A stretch of DNA of 64,000 bases from JAHFUA01 sp963808725 (GTDB lineage Bacteria > Acidobacteriota > Terriglobia > Terriglobales > Acidobacteriaceae), in the NCBI GenBank assembly GCA_963808725.1, contig CAWEGO010000003.1:434001-498000 (forward strand), in the 5' to 3' direction. The notes below the pieces were generated by a model, which was not told where the DNA came from, ran no database searches, and worked only from the letters and a program-made list of their open reading frames with translations. The position numbers were made by a program, and so were the translations under genes. Shown piece after piece: positions 1-8,555 of this stretch (position 1 is its first letter; every line of letters starts with the position of its first letter).

Positions 1-1212
1 AACAAGTCGCACTCCGCTGCCTATGCCCTGCTCGCCTACCACACGGCTTACCTAAAGACCCACTACCCGGTGGAGTTCATGGCCGCGCTGCTGACCTCGA
101 TGACTGGCAGCACCGACGACGTGGTCAAGTACATCAACGAGTGCCGCGAAGTGGGCATTCCCGTCGAGCCGCCCGACATCAACGTCAGCGACGCCAACTT
201 CACCCCGCACGGCTCGGCCATTCGCTTCGGGCTGGCGGCGGTGAAGAACGTCGGCCGCAACGCCATCGACTCCATCATCGCCGCGCGCAAGGAACTGGGG
301 CGCTTCCAGAGTATCTTCGAATTCTGCGAGAAGGTGGACCTGCGCCTGCTCAACAAGCGTGTGATCGAATCCCTCGTCAAGAGTGGGGCCATGGATTCGC
401 TGGGCAAGCGCTCGCAACTGATGGCCATCCTTGACCGGGCCATGGAGCGAGCGCAGAAGACGCAGCGTGACGCCGAGTCCGGCCAGCACGGGTTGTTCGG
501 CGTTTTCGACGACCAGCCCGCGCAGCACGCCAACAACGACAAGCTCCCCAACGTCCCCGACTGGGACGAGCAGCAGCGCCTGGCCGCCGAGAAGGAGATC
601 CTCGGCTTCTTCATCACCGGCCATCCGCTGGAGAAGTATCGCGACAAGCTGCTCGACTTCAGCGCGCTTTCCACCGAAGCCATCGCCGCCATGAAGTCCT
701 CCACCGGCAAGGATGAGATCTGCGCCGGCGGCATCATCTCCAACCTGCGCGTGCAGAAGTCGCGCAAGGGCGAACTCTATGCCCAGGGCACGCTCGAAGA
801 TATGTCCGGCACGGTGGACATGCTGGTCTTCCCGGAAGCCTATCGTCGCCTCGGTGACAAGCTACGCGTGGAAGTGCCGGTGCTGGTGCGGGGCGGGGTG
901 CGGGTGGAGGAAGGATCGAATCCCAAGCTGACCGTCAGCGACGTCACGCCGCTGGAGCAGGCGCAGCCCAAGCTGCCGCACGCGCTGCGCATCCGGGTGC
1001 CGCTCGAAACCGCAACCGAATCGACCATCGACGCTCTTCACCAGCTTTGCCGCGAGCGCCACGGCGAGGCCAAGCTGTTGTTCGACTTGGAACGCACTGG
1101 CGACTTCATGGTGGTGATGGAGGCCGAGGGATATAATGTTCAACCGGACCGGGCCTTCATTTCCCAGGTCGAGCAGCTCTGCGGCCGCGGCAGCGTCCGC
1201 GTCATAGATTGA
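1..1212 (+). CDS. dnaE: DNA polymerase III subunit alpha, C-terminal part (5' end outside window)
   Basis: The frame is open from base 1, so only the last ~403 residues of the replicative polymerase are present. The visible part begins in the conserved NKSHSAAYALLAYHTAYLK segment, follows with a helix-hairpin-helix region (AAVKNVGRNAID), and ends with the OB-fold (tRNA_anti-like) domain near EICAGGIISNLRVQKSRKGE and the usual C-terminal tail. The stop is TGA at 1210-1212 and accA follows 12 bases later; dnaE next to accA is an arrangement also known from proteobacteria. No frameshift is seen in this part. The polymerase catalytic residues lie upstream of the window. Confidence 0.96.
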   Translation, partial: NKSHSAAYALLAYHTAYLKTHYPVEFMAALLTSMTGSTDDVVKYINECREVGIPVEPPDINVSDANFTPHGSAIRFGLAAVKNVGRNAIDSIIAARKELGRFQSIFEFCEKVDLRLLNKRVIESLVKSGAMDSLGKRSQLMAILDRAMERAQKTQRDAESGQHGLFGVFDDQPAQHANNDKLPNVPDWDEQQRLAAEKEILGFFITGHPLEKYRDKLLDFSALSTEAIAAMKSSTGKDEICAGGIISNLRVQKSRKGELYAQGTLEDMSGTVDMLVFPEAYRRLGDKLRVEVPVLVRGGVRVEEGSNPKLTVSDVTPLEQAQPKLPHALRIRVPLETATESTIDALHQLCRERHGEAKLLFDLERTGDFMVVMEAEGYNVQPDRAFISQVEQLCGRGSVRVID

Positions 1213-1224
1213 GGTCCTCGTAGT

Positions 1225-2324
1225 ATGGTTACCCCCAAGGTCGCTCCGGGAACTCCTGTCCCGCCGGATGGGGCGCCCACAGCCGCAGCCGTTCCGGCCT
1301 CGGAACACTTGGTGTCGGCGGCGCGGTCCATGGTGGAGAAACCGGTGGACGGCAAGGAAGTCAAACCGCAGGCCGCGGCCCGCGCCGAGCACGAGCTGGA
1401 GCGCATCGAGCACCAGATCGGGCAACTGGAGAACGCCGCCGGCGACAATCAGGAGGCCCGCCGCCAGCTCGAGCAGCTCCACGCCCAGGTGCACGCGCTG
1501 CGCCGGCAGATGGACGCACACCTCCACGCCTGGCACAAGGCCGAACTCGCCCGCCACCCGCAGCGTCCCTACACCCTCGACTACGTGGAGCGCGTCTTCA
1601 CCGATTGGAGCGAGATTCCACGGCGACCGCGGCTTCGCCGACGATCCCGCCATCGTCAGCGGCATGGCCCGCTTCCACGGCGAACCAGTGATGGTGGTCG
1701 GCCATCAGAAGGGCCGCGACACCAAGCAGAAACTCTATCGCAACTTCGGCATGCCCAATCCCGAGGGCTACCGCAAGGCGCTGCCGGCTGATGCGGCTGG
1801 CGGAAAAATTCCGCCGGCCGATCTTCACCTTCGTCGATACGCCCGGCGCCTATCCCGGCCTGGGCGCCGAAGAGCGTGGACAGGCCGAAGCCATCGCCCG
1901 CAACCTGCGCGAGATGGCGCGCCTGGAGGTGCCGATCATCGCCACCATTACCGGCGAGGGCGGCTCGGGCGGCGCGCTGGCCATCGCCGTCGGCAACCGC
2001 GTGCTCATGCTGGAGAATGCGATTTACTCCGTGATCTCGCCCGAGGGCTGCGCCTCCATCATGTGGCGCGACGCCGCCAAGAAAGAGCTGGCCGCGGCAG
2101 CCATGCGCATCACCGCCGACGACCTGAAGCAGCTCGGCTGCATCGATGAGATCGTCCCTGAGCCCGCCGGCGGCGCCCACACCGATCACGCCCGCGCCGC
2201 GGAACTGCTCGATTGCTCACTGCAGCGCAATCTGGCTGAACTCAAACAACAGACGCCGTCCCAGTTGGTCTCTTCCCGCTACGACAAGTTCCGCCTGATG
2301 GCCCAGTTCTTCACCGGGGAGTAG
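1225..2324 (+). CDS. accA: acetyl-CoA carboxylase carboxyltransferase subunit alpha, two frameshifts
   Basis: AccA pairs with AccD to move the carboxyl group from biotin to acetyl-CoA in the first step of fatty acid synthesis. The protein is recognisable across three frames: YVERVFTDWSEI, then HGDRGFADDPAIVSGMARF through NFGMPNPEGYRKAL, then LMRLAEKFRRPIFTFVDTPGAYPG to the end. Removing one C at 1618/1619 and one C at 1784/1785 restores a continuous 365-residue protein (1100 bases minus 2). The N-terminal ~55 residues are a Pro/Ala-rich extension not typical of the family. Both lesions are an extra C in a CC pair. Because the gene is essential, sequencing error is more likely than a real pseudogene. 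Confidence 0.9.
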
Positions 2325-2355
2325 GCCGCGCGAACCGGATCCTCCTTTTCACCTG

Positions 2356-2550
2356 TCATCCTGAGCCAGCCCGAGCCGAGCGCGAGCGAGGCGAAGGCGA
2401 CGCGAAGGATCTCGATACTGCCTCGCGGCCCAGGCGGTTAGCGTTCCCGCGGACGTTCTTTTCCCGGGACGACAGCATCTAGGTCCTTCGCTTGCGACCG
2501 CGCGGCCTACGGCCGGAGTAAGAGATACGCGGTCGCAAACTCAGGATGAC
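2356..2550. repeat. intergenic element with 11-bp terminal inverted repeats
   Basis: This stretch fills the accA-korA gap and carries no gene. It starts with GTCATCCTGAG (2356-2366) and ends with the exact reverse complement CTCAGGATGAC (2540-2550). The interior holds smaller symmetric parts such as GCGACCGCG/CGCGGTCGC. It resembles the element at 9880-10053 in ends and length, which suggests a small non-coding dispersed repeat family. Confidence 0.7.
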
Positions 2551-2582
2551 GGCGTCTTGGAATCCGAAGCGCCGTCCCCTCT

Positions 2583-2591
2583 TGCTATAAT
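2583..2591 (+). promoter_or_regulatory. extended -10 promoter for korAB
   Basis: TGCTATAAT is a perfect extended -10 box (TG, one base, TATAAT at 2586-2591); no good -35 box is seen. Transcription would start near 2598. This excludes the TTG at 2595 as the korA start and favours an ATG at 2622 or 2646. Confidence 0.6.
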
Positions 2592-2645
2592 GAATTGTTT
2601 CCTTCAGGCAAAAGCCCGCTTATGGGGGAGGATTCCCAACAATCT

Positions 2646-4484
2646 ATGGCCAGCACTGATCTGATTGTCCAAGAAGTATCGCGGCACGATGATTCCCGGC
2701 GCTTCGTCAACGACTTCAGCCTGCAAGTCGCCACCGTGAACGGCTCCGGCTCGCAAAGCGCCAACACCATCCTGCTGCGCAGCATCTTCCAGATGGGCGT
2801 TCCCGTCTCCGGCAAGAACCTTTTTCCTTCCAACATCGCCGGCCTGCCCACCTGGTACACCATCCGCGCCAACAAGCACGGCTACATCGGGCGCAAGAAA
2901 GAGATCGACTTCCTCATCGCCATGAATCAGGAGACGGCCCGCGAGGACGTGCTGTCGCTCTCCCCGGGCGCGGCCGTGCTCTACGACGAACCCATGAATC
3001 TGGCGGCGCTGCGCCCCGACCTCACCTTCTATGCCGTGCCCTTCGACAAGATCGTGGCTACCGTCTGCCCCGAGGCCAAGCTGCGCAAGCTGGTCAAGAA
3101 CATGATCTACGTGGGGGTGATGGCGCACCTGCTGGGCCTCGACATGGTGCAGCTCGAAAAGGCGCTGCGCAAGCAGTTCGCCCGCAAGGTGAAGGCCGCC
3201 GACCTGAACTGGGGCGCCGCTAAAGCCGGCTACGACTACGCTTCCTCCACCCTCACCAAGAGGGACCCCTGTCGTGTCGAGCGGATGGACAAGACCGCGG
3301 GCAAGATCATTGTGGACGGCAACAGCGCCGCCGCGCTGGGTTCGATGTTTGCCGGGGTCACGGTAGTGACCTGGTATCCCATCACGCCTTCGTCCTCACT
3401 GGTTGAGACCCTGATTGATTACATGAAGAAATACCGCATCCGCCCCGACGGCAAGGCCACGTTCGCCATCGTGCAGGCGGAGGACGAACTGGCGGCCATC
3501 GGCATGGCCATCGGCGCGGGCTGGGCGGGCGCGCGCTCCATGACCGCCACCGCCGGCCCCGGCATCTCGCTGATGGCGGAATTTGCCGGCCTCGCCTATT
3601 ACGCCGAGATCCCCTCCGTCATCTGGAACATCCAGCGCGTCGGGCCCTCCACCGGCATGCCCACCCGTACCGCTCAGGGCGACGTCCTGTTCACCGCCTT
3701 CCTGTCCCACGGCGACACCCAGCACATCATGCTGTTCCCCGCCTCGGTGGAGGAGTGCTTCACCATGGCGCAGGACGCCTTCAACCTCGCGGAGTGGTTC
3801 CAAACGCCGGTGTTCGTCATGAGCGACCTCGACCTGGGAATGAACAATTGGATGTCCGACCCGTTCCCCTATCCCACGCAGCCCATCGAGCGCGGCAAAG
3901 TGCTCACCAAGGAAGACCTCGACCGCCTCGGCGGCTTCGCCCGCTACAAGGACGTGGACGGCGACGGCATCGGCTGGCGCACCCTGCCCGGCACCGAGCA
4001 TCCCGCGGCGGCATACTTTGTCCGCGGCAGCGGCCACAACGAGAAGGCGCAGTACACCGAGCGTCCCGACGATTACGAGAACAATATGCTGCGCCTGGCG
4101 CACAAGTTTGACACCGCGCGGGCGCGCGTTCCCAAATCTGTCGAAATGGGCTCCGGCCACGAGCGCGTGGGCATCATCGCCTACGGTACTTCGCACTGGG
4201 CCATCATTGAGAGCCGCGACCAGCTCCGCAACGAGCACGGCCTCGATTCCGATTACCTGCGCATCCGCGCCTACCCCTTCCCGCACGAGGTGCAGGATTT
4301 CATCGAGAGCCACGAGCGGGTATACGTGGTGGAGCAGAACCGCGACGGGCAGATGTTCGACCTGCTCCGCCTCGATCTGCCGGTGGAGCAGGTGGCGAAG
4401 CTGCGCTCCATCGCCCACTGCAACGGGCTTCCGCTCGACGCCCGCTCCGTCACCGACGAGCTCATGAGCCAGGAGGGCAACTGA
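2646..4484 (+). CDS. korA: 2-oxoacid:ferredoxin oxidoreductase, fused gamma-alpha subunit
   Basis: This cytoplasmic enzyme oxidatively decarboxylates a 2-oxoacid (2-oxoglutarate or pyruvate class) to the acyl-CoA and reduces ferredoxin. The N-terminal ~185 residues are the gamma domain (QVATVNGSGSQSANTILLRS). The alpha/pyrimidine-binding domain follows from about residue 215 (TWYPITPSSSLVETL and TATAGPGISLMAE). ATG 2646 is chosen because GGAGG lies at 2627-2631, although the 14-base spacing is long; ATG 2622 is the alternative. korB starts one base after the stop, so the two are co-translated. The true 2-oxoacid is not decidable from sequence alone. Confidence 0.9.
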   Translation: MASTDLIVQEVSRHDDSRRFVNDFSLQVATVNGSGSQSANTILLRSIFQMGVPVSGKNLFPSNIAGLPTWYTIRANKHGYIGRKKEIDFLIAMNQETAREDVLSLSPGAAVLYDEPMNLAALRPDLTFYAVPFDKIVATVCPEAKLRKLVKNMIYVGVMAHLLGLDMVQLEKALRKQFARKVKAADLNWGAAKAGYDYASSTLTKRDPCRVERMDKTAGKIIVDGNSAAALGSMFAGVTVVTWYPITPSSSLVETLIDYMKKYRIRPDGKATFAIVQAEDELAAIGMAIGAGWAGARSMTATAGPGISLMAEFAGLAYYAEIPSVIWNIQRVGPSTGMPTRTAQGDVLFTAFLSHGDTQHIMLFPASVEECFTMAQDAFNLAEWFQTPVFVMSDLDLGMNNWMSDPFPYPTQPIERGKVLTKEDLDRLGGFARYKDVDGDGIGWRTLPGTEHPAAAYFVRGSGHNEKAQYTERPDDYENNMLRLAHKFDTARARVPKSVEMGSGHERVGIIAYGTSHWAIIESRDQLRNEHGLDSDYLRIRAYPFPHEVQDFIESHERVYVVEQNRDGQMFDLLRLDLPVEQVAKLRSIAHCNGLPLDARSVTDELMSQEGN

Positions 4485-4485
4485 C

Positions 4486-5526
4486 GTGGCCACCACTCCC
4501 ACCGCGGAACCGAAGACCAACCGCATCGGCCTCACCGTGATCGACTATAAGGGCGGGAAGACGACGCTCTGCGCCGGCTGCGGGCACAACGCCATCTCCG
4601 AGCGAATCATCGACGCCATGTACGAGATGGGCGTGAAACCGGAGCGCGTGGCCAAGCTCTCCGGCATCGGCTGCTCTTCGAAGAGCCCGGCCTACTTCAT
4701 GAGCCGCTCGCACAGTTTCAACGCCGTGCACGGACGCATGCCCTCGGTGGCCACCGGCGCCCTGCTGGCCAATCACAACCTCATCGCGCTGGGTGTCTCC
4801 GGCGACGGCGACACCGCTTCCATCGGCATCGGCCAGTTCATCCACCTCATGCGCCGCAATCTCCCCCTGATCTACGTCATTGAGGATAACGGCGTATACG
4901 GCCTTACCAAGGGCCAGTTCTCCGCTACCGCCGACCTGGGCTCTAAGCTGAAGACCGGGGTCATCAACGACCTGCCGCCCATCGACACCTGCGCCCTCGC
5001 CATCCAGCTCGGCGCCTCGTTCGTGGGGCGCTCGTTCTCCGGCGACAAGCGCCAGCTTCTGGCCATGCTCAAGGCCGCCATCGCCCACCGCGGCACCGTC
5101 ATGCTCGATGTCATCTCGCCCTGCGTGACGTTCAATGACCACGAGGGCTCGACCAAATCCTACAAGTACATGAAGGACCACGACGAGCCGCTACAGGAGA
5201 TCAGCTTCATCCCTTCGTTCGAAGATATCGACGTGGATTACGACCCCGGTACCACCGTGGACCTCACCATGCACGATGGTTCGCACCTGCGCCTGCGCAA
5301 GCTCGAGGCCGACTACGATCCCACGGACAAGCTGCTCGCCATTAAGACCCTCAGCACAGCTCACCACGAGGGCGAGACCTTGACCGGCGTGTTCTACATC
5401 GACCCCAACAAGCCCACGTTCATGGATCTGCTGCACGTTACCGACGAGCCCCTAGCCACACTGCCCGCCGAGGCCGTGCGCCCGCCCAAAGCGGTGCTGG
5501 ATGAGGTGATGGAGAGCCTGCGGTAG
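4486..5526 (+). CDS. korB: 2-oxoacid:ferredoxin oxidoreductase, beta (TPP-binding) subunit
   Basis: The 346-residue partner of KorA binds thiamine diphosphate and a [4Fe-4S] cluster. The TPP motif begins at GDGD (residues 106-109) and runs on to EDNGVYGLTKGQ. Likely cluster ligands are C29 and C32 (CAGC), C63 (GIGC) and the Cys in VISPCVTFND. The start is GTG 4486 directly after the korA stop; no independent promoter is seen. The two-subunit form without a delta ferredoxin subunit matches KorAB enzymes of aerobes. Confidence 0.93.
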   Translation: MATTPTAEPKTNRIGLTVIDYKGGKTTLCAGCGHNAISERIIDAMYEMGVKPERVAKLSGIGCSSKSPAYFMSRSHSFNAVHGRMPSVATGALLANHNLIALGVSGDGDTASIGIGQFIHLMRRNLPLIYVIEDNGVYGLTKGQFSATADLGSKLKTGVINDLPPIDTCALAIQLGASFVGRSFSGDKRQLLAMLKAAIAHRGTVMLDVISPCVTFNDHEGSTKSYKYMKDHDEPLQEISFIPSFEDIDVDYDPGTTVDLTMHDGSHLRLRKLEADYDPTDKLLAIKTLSTAHHEGETLTGVFYIDPNKPTFMDLLHVTDEPLATLPAEAVRPPKAVLDEVMESLR

Positions 5527-5557
5527 GCGCACTCAGCTAGGTAAGGGTTTCCGGTTC

Positions 5558-5616
5558 GGCTTTTGGCTCTTAGCTTTTGGCCTTTGGCTAAGAGCCAAGA
5601 GCTAAAAGCCAAGAGC
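5558..5616. repeat. word-like inverted repeat between korB and a minus-strand gene
   Basis: The stretch is made of variants of GGCTTTTGG and AGAGCCAAG. The left half (GGCTCTTAGCTTTTGG) is an imperfect reverse complement of the right half (CCAAGAGCTAAAAGCC), so it can fold into a long hairpin between two convergent stops. It may act as a two-way terminator. It belongs to the class of short-period intergenic repeats seen elsewhere in the window. Confidence 0.65.
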
Positions 5617-5829
5617 CTATTCCTGCGGCTCCCCGGAGTGTTCCGGGCTCCCGCCGGGCTCGGGGAAGTCACTGTCGCTGGCCTTGATCAGCGCATCGCT
5701 CTCCCGGTGCGAGAGCTGCCCCTTGAATCTGGCTTGCGGCTTCTGCCGCGGGTTGTCTTCCTCGAAGGCTCCCTTGTGCAGGTCGTTGTCATTGATCAGG
5801 TGGATCCTGTTGCGCTCTGCCGTGGTCAT
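5617..5829 (-). CDS. small acidic hydrophilic protein, unknown function
   Basis: A 70-residue frame starting MTTAERNRIHLINDNDL, with GGGAG eight bases before the ATG at 5829. It has no hydrophobic segment and no cysteine, and is rich in Asp, Glu, Ser and Lys. No family is recognised. The frame could be read longer upstream, but the ribosome site supports this start. It ends next to the inverted repeat separating it from korB. Confidence 0.5.
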   Translation of the reverse strand: MTTAERNRIHLINDNDLHKGAFEEDNPRQKPQARFKGQLSHRESDALIKASDSDFPEPGGSPEHSGEPQE

Positions 5830-6087
5830 CAGGCACGCTCCCGGTGGGATGAGTTTCCGAACACCTGAGTGGCCACAGTACCGAAGCTGGCGGGCGGAAG
5901 TCGGTGACGGCGGTTCCACATCGACGTGACATCGGGACGTACCCTTTCCGGCACCTCTGTTACCGTCGAAGCTAACCCCGAATGCGAATGCCTGATTGCG
6001 ATGCCGCCCGGCTAGGGTTATGTTGACTCCAGCCCCGGAAGGCGATTGCTTCCGTCGCCACCGGGCGTACATGGGAGGATTTTTCGA

Positions 6088-6267
6088 ATGAAGAAGCTTT
6101 TCCTGCTCCTGTTCGCGGCGCTGCTCGTGGCGCCCGCGGCCGGAGCCCAGGCCATGCCCTCGTCGCTCAGCACCACCAGCGCGCAATCCGACAGCATCAG
6201 CACCAGCACGCAGCGGCGCCATCACAAACGCCACAAACATCACCACCGCTCCATCAACACGCAGTAG
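6088..6267 (+). CDS. small secreted histidine-rich peptide
   Basis: A 59-residue protein preceded by a clear GGAGG at 6074-6078. Residues 1-20 are a signal peptide (MKKLFLLLFAALLVAPAAGA, cleavage probably after AGA). The mature part is a short Ser/Thr linker followed by a basic, His-rich tail (RRHHKRHKHHHRS) with six His in about 13 residues. This could bind metal or nucleic acid/polyanion outside the cytoplasm; that is inference from composition. A hairpin terminator follows at 6292. No database family is recognised. Confidence 0.65.
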   Translation: MKKLFLLLFAALLVAPAAGAQAMPSSLSTTSAQSDSISTSTQRRHHKRHKHHHRSINTQ

Positions 6268-6291
6268 CACAGTTGCTGCCCAGAACCACTG

Positions 6292-6319
6292 GCCGCCCCT
6301 CGCGGGCGGCTTGGTTTTT
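6292..6319 (+). terminator. rho-independent terminator
   Basis: GCCGCCC (6292-6298), a five-base loop and GGGCGGC (6304-6310) are followed by TTGGTTTTT. It closes the transcript of the histidine-rich peptide. Confidence 0.75.
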
Positions 6320-6339
6320 CTGCGCTGCGCCGGCTTCTG

Positions 6340-6345
6340 TAGAAT
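6340..6345 (+). promoter_or_regulatory. candidate leaderless -10 box (TAGAAT)
   Basis: TAGAAT ends six bases before ATG 6352, so transcription would start at the start codon. No Shine-Dalgarno or -35 box is visible. The same layout recurs at several other genes here. Confidence 0.4.
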
Positions 6346-6351
6346 CGCGCC

Positions 6352-6666
6352 ATGAGCCACCCGGGGCCCATCTTTCGTCCGTTTGAAAAGCTGGTCAAGA
6401 TCACGGTGAAGGGCAGGGAGTACGAGGTCCCGGAGGCGAACACTCTGTTGCGCGCCTTCCAGTACCTGGCGCCGGAGAGCGTCCCTTACGGCCGTTTCTG
6501 CTGGAACGAGGAATGCCAGTACTGCCGTGTCAGCTACGACTCGGGCGAGGGCTCGGCAGAGCGCGTGGGACTTTCCTGCAAGATCATGGTGCAGCCAGGA
6601 ATGCGCGTGCTGGAGCTGGCAGCCGAGCTGCGCTATTGCCTGCGAGGATTGGCGGACGTCAAGTAG
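6352..6666 (+). CDS. 2Fe-2S ferredoxin-fold protein
   Basis: A 104-residue soluble protein with a beta-grasp start (LVKITVKGREYEVPEANTLLRAFQYL) and cysteines spaced CWNEECQYC followed by a later Cys in LSCKIMV. This is a [2Fe-2S] ligand set like that of the N-terminal ferredoxin domain of formate dehydrogenase or Complex I G-type proteins. It stands alone here and is convergent with cpoB, so its redox partner is unknown. The ATG has no ribosome site and sits six bases after a TAGAAT. Confidence 0.75.
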   Translation: MSHPGPIFRPFEKLVKITVKGREYEVPEANTLLRAFQYLAPESVPYGRFCWNEECQYCRVSYDSGEGSAERVGLSCKIMVQPGMRVLELAAELRYCLRGLADVK

Positions 6667-6673
6667 TCCGCTC

Positions 6674-7531
6674 CTACTGAGCCGTGGGCCTGTGGCTGGG
6701 CGAAGTCTTCTTGGTGCTTAGCTGGTGCAGCCGCTCGCGCGCCTGCGCCGCCTCGACCGAGCGCGGATAGCGCGCGACCAGGCTGTTCAGCTCCTTCACT
6801 CCGGCGTCCCGCTGCCCCAGCTCGATCAGCGCATAGCCTTTCTTTAACTGGGCGGCCGCAGCCTTGTTGCCGCCGGGATACTGCTGCAGCACGGCGTCGT
6901 ACGCCTGTATGGCGCCCTGGAAGTTGCCCTGCCGATACGCAATCTCACCCAGATAGAACTGCGCATTCCCGGCCAGGTCGGTGGTGGGATAGAACTTCAA
7001 GAAATCGCTGAATTCCTGGCTGGCGATGTCGTATTTGCCGGAGTTGTAGTCGCGCAGACCGTTGTTGTAAAGCACGTCGGGAGGCGGCGCCTGCACCGCG
7101 GCCGGCGGCGCGCCCGGCTGCACGCCCGGCGCCTGCGAAGGCAGGTTCTGCTGCTGCGCGGCGAGCTGGTCGAGTTGGGTGCCCAGCTTGTTCAGCCGCG
7201 CCCGCATCTCGTCGAGGGAATCGTGCAGCGCCTGCACCTGGGTGGACACCTGGTCCACCTTGCCGCTCATGTCAGTGTTCTGCTGCGAGAGCGTCTTCTG
7301 CAGCTCGTTGACCGCGCCAGTGACCTTGTTCATGTTGTCGGTGGTCTGCTCGATCAGGTTCTTCATCACGCCCATGCGCTCGTCGAACGACTGCTGCATG
7401 CGCGCCATCTGGTCGGTCAGCGCCTGCACCTGGGTCTGGAGCTGCACGATCTCTTTGCTGACGCCGAACGCCGGCAGGGCGCACCACAGCCCCAGCAGCG
7501 CGAGTAGGGGGAAAAATCTCTTTGTCTTCAT
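6674..7531 (-). CDS. cpoB: Tol-Pal associated periplasmic TPR protein CpoB (YbgF)
   Basis: About 285 residues. An N-terminal signal peptide (MKTKRFFPLLALLGLWCALPAFG) is followed by a long Gln-rich coiled coil, a Pro/Ala linker (PGAPPAAVQAPPP) and C-terminal TPRs beginning LYNNGLRDYNSGKYDIASQEFSDFL. CpoB coordinates outer-membrane constriction and peptidoglycan synthesis in other bacteria. It is the last gene of the tol-pal cluster, 194 bases after pal. ATG 7531 is chosen because the signal peptide begins there; the frame continues upstream through a repeat. Confidence 0.88.
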   Translation of the reverse strand: MKTKRFFPLLALLGLWCALPAFGVSKEIVQLQTQVQALTDQMARMQQSFDERMGVMKNLIEQTTDNMNKVTGAVNELQKTLSQQNTDMSGKVDQVSTQVQALHDSLDEMRARLNKLGTQLDQLAAQQQNLPSQAPGVQPGAPPAAVQAPPPDVLYNNGLRDYNSGKYDIASQEFSDFLKFYPTTDLAGNAQFYLGEIAYRQGNFQGAIQAYDAVLQQYPGGNKAAAAQLKKGYALIELGQRDAGVKELNSLVARYPRSVEAAQARERLHQLSTKKTSPSHRPTAQ

Positions 7532-7637
7532 ACCATTATTAAGATGCCATACTGCGGCTTCTCCGCATTGTAAAAGATGCGGGGCGGGGGCGCGAGCCGA
7601 GGAAGCCAAACTGATAATGACAGAGGACACCCTGACC

Positions 7638-7715
7638 AGTTCATCGGGAGATCGGTGGATAGGGTGATTCTGAAACCAATCACCCGACGACCCGATCACC
7701 CGATGTCCCGATCAA
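7638..7715. repeat. CGAT-word intergenic repeat between pal and cpoB
   Basis: Variants of the word CCCGATCACCCGAT, with GGGTGATT (7665 region) complementary to AATCACCC (7679 region). The same word family recurs at 12746, 47484 and 56536. It could form a hairpin between pal and cpoB. Confidence 0.6.
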
Positions 7716-7724
7716 AACATCAGC

Positions 7725-8462
7725 TCAGTGCTGATACACAAAGTGGCCGCGCCGGTTTTCCTGCCAGCATGCTTCGGTGTGTTCGCTGCAGAACGGCTTT
7801 TCCTTGCCGTAGCTGATCGTCCGCATTCGGTCCGCACCGATCCCCTGCTGCACCAGGAAGTCCTTGACGGCGGTGGCGCGGCGGTCGCCCAGCCCGAGGT
7901 TGTACTCGGTCGAGCCGCGCTCGTCGCAATGTCCCTCGATGGTGAAGCGGACGCTGGGATGCTGCTGCAGGAAGGCCGCGTCGGCCATGAGCGCCTGCTG
8001 CGCGTCAGGACGGATGTTCGATTTGTCGTAGTCGAAGAAGGCGTCCTTGACGTTCTGGTTGAACATTTCCTCGTCAGTGGGAGCGGCCGTGACCGGCGGC
8101 GGCGCCTGCGGCTGGGTCACCGTGACCCGTGCCGTGGCTTCCTGGGTCCCACCCGCGCCCTTCGCAATCAAGCGATAGGTGGTGGACTCGGTGGGGGTCA
8201 CCTGCTGCGACCCGTTGGCTTGCACCGCCCCGATGCCTTGCAGCGTCACGTCGGTGGCGTTGGTGGTCTGCCAGGTCAGGGTCGTGGACTCGCCCCGCTG
8301 GATGCTGTTGGGATTGGCGGTCAGCGACGCGGTGGGTTGCGGCGGCGGCGGTGGCGCTGGAGGTACCGGCGCTGCCTTCTTCTTGCAGCCCGCGGTTGCC
8401 AGTACCATCATGCTCGCCAAGGCCGCGACGATCGTGATCCACTTCATCCTGCTGTGCTTCAC
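7725..8462 (-). CDS. pal: peptidoglycan-associated lipoprotein Pal with an inserted Ig-like domain
   Basis: 245 residues. The lipobox ends ATAGC near residue 26. A Pro-rich linker and a ~75-residue Ig-like segment (ANPNSIQRGESTTLTWQTTNATDVTL) follow, then the OmpA-type peptidoglycan-binding domain with FTIEGHCDERGSTEYNLGLGDRRA. Pal anchors the outer membrane to peptidoglycan and works with TolB. The start is GTG 8462, decided by GGGGAGG five to six bases upstream. The Ig-like module between lipobox and OmpA domain is unlike the classic enterobacterial Pal, which goes almost directly to the OmpA domain. Confidence 0.92.
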   Translation of the reverse strand: MKHSRMKWITIVAALASMMVLATAGCKKKAAPVPPAPPPPPQPTASLTANPNSIQRGESTTLTWQTTNATDVTLQGIGAVQANGSQQVTPTESTTYRLIAKGAGGTQEATARVTVTQPQAPPPVTAAPTDEEMFNQNVKDAFFDYDKSNIRPDAQQALMADAAFLQQHPSVRFTIEGHCDERGSTEYNLGLGDRRATAVKDFLVQQGIGADRMRTISYGKEKPFCSEHTEACWQENRRGHFVYQH

Positions 8463-8555
8463 CTCATCCTCCCCTGCGAGAAAGCTCGCAATTGTTCCTC
8501 CGGGTGCGTGGCCCCCGGATGGAGTTAAAGCATAAAAAATGCGCCCCGTGAAGAT

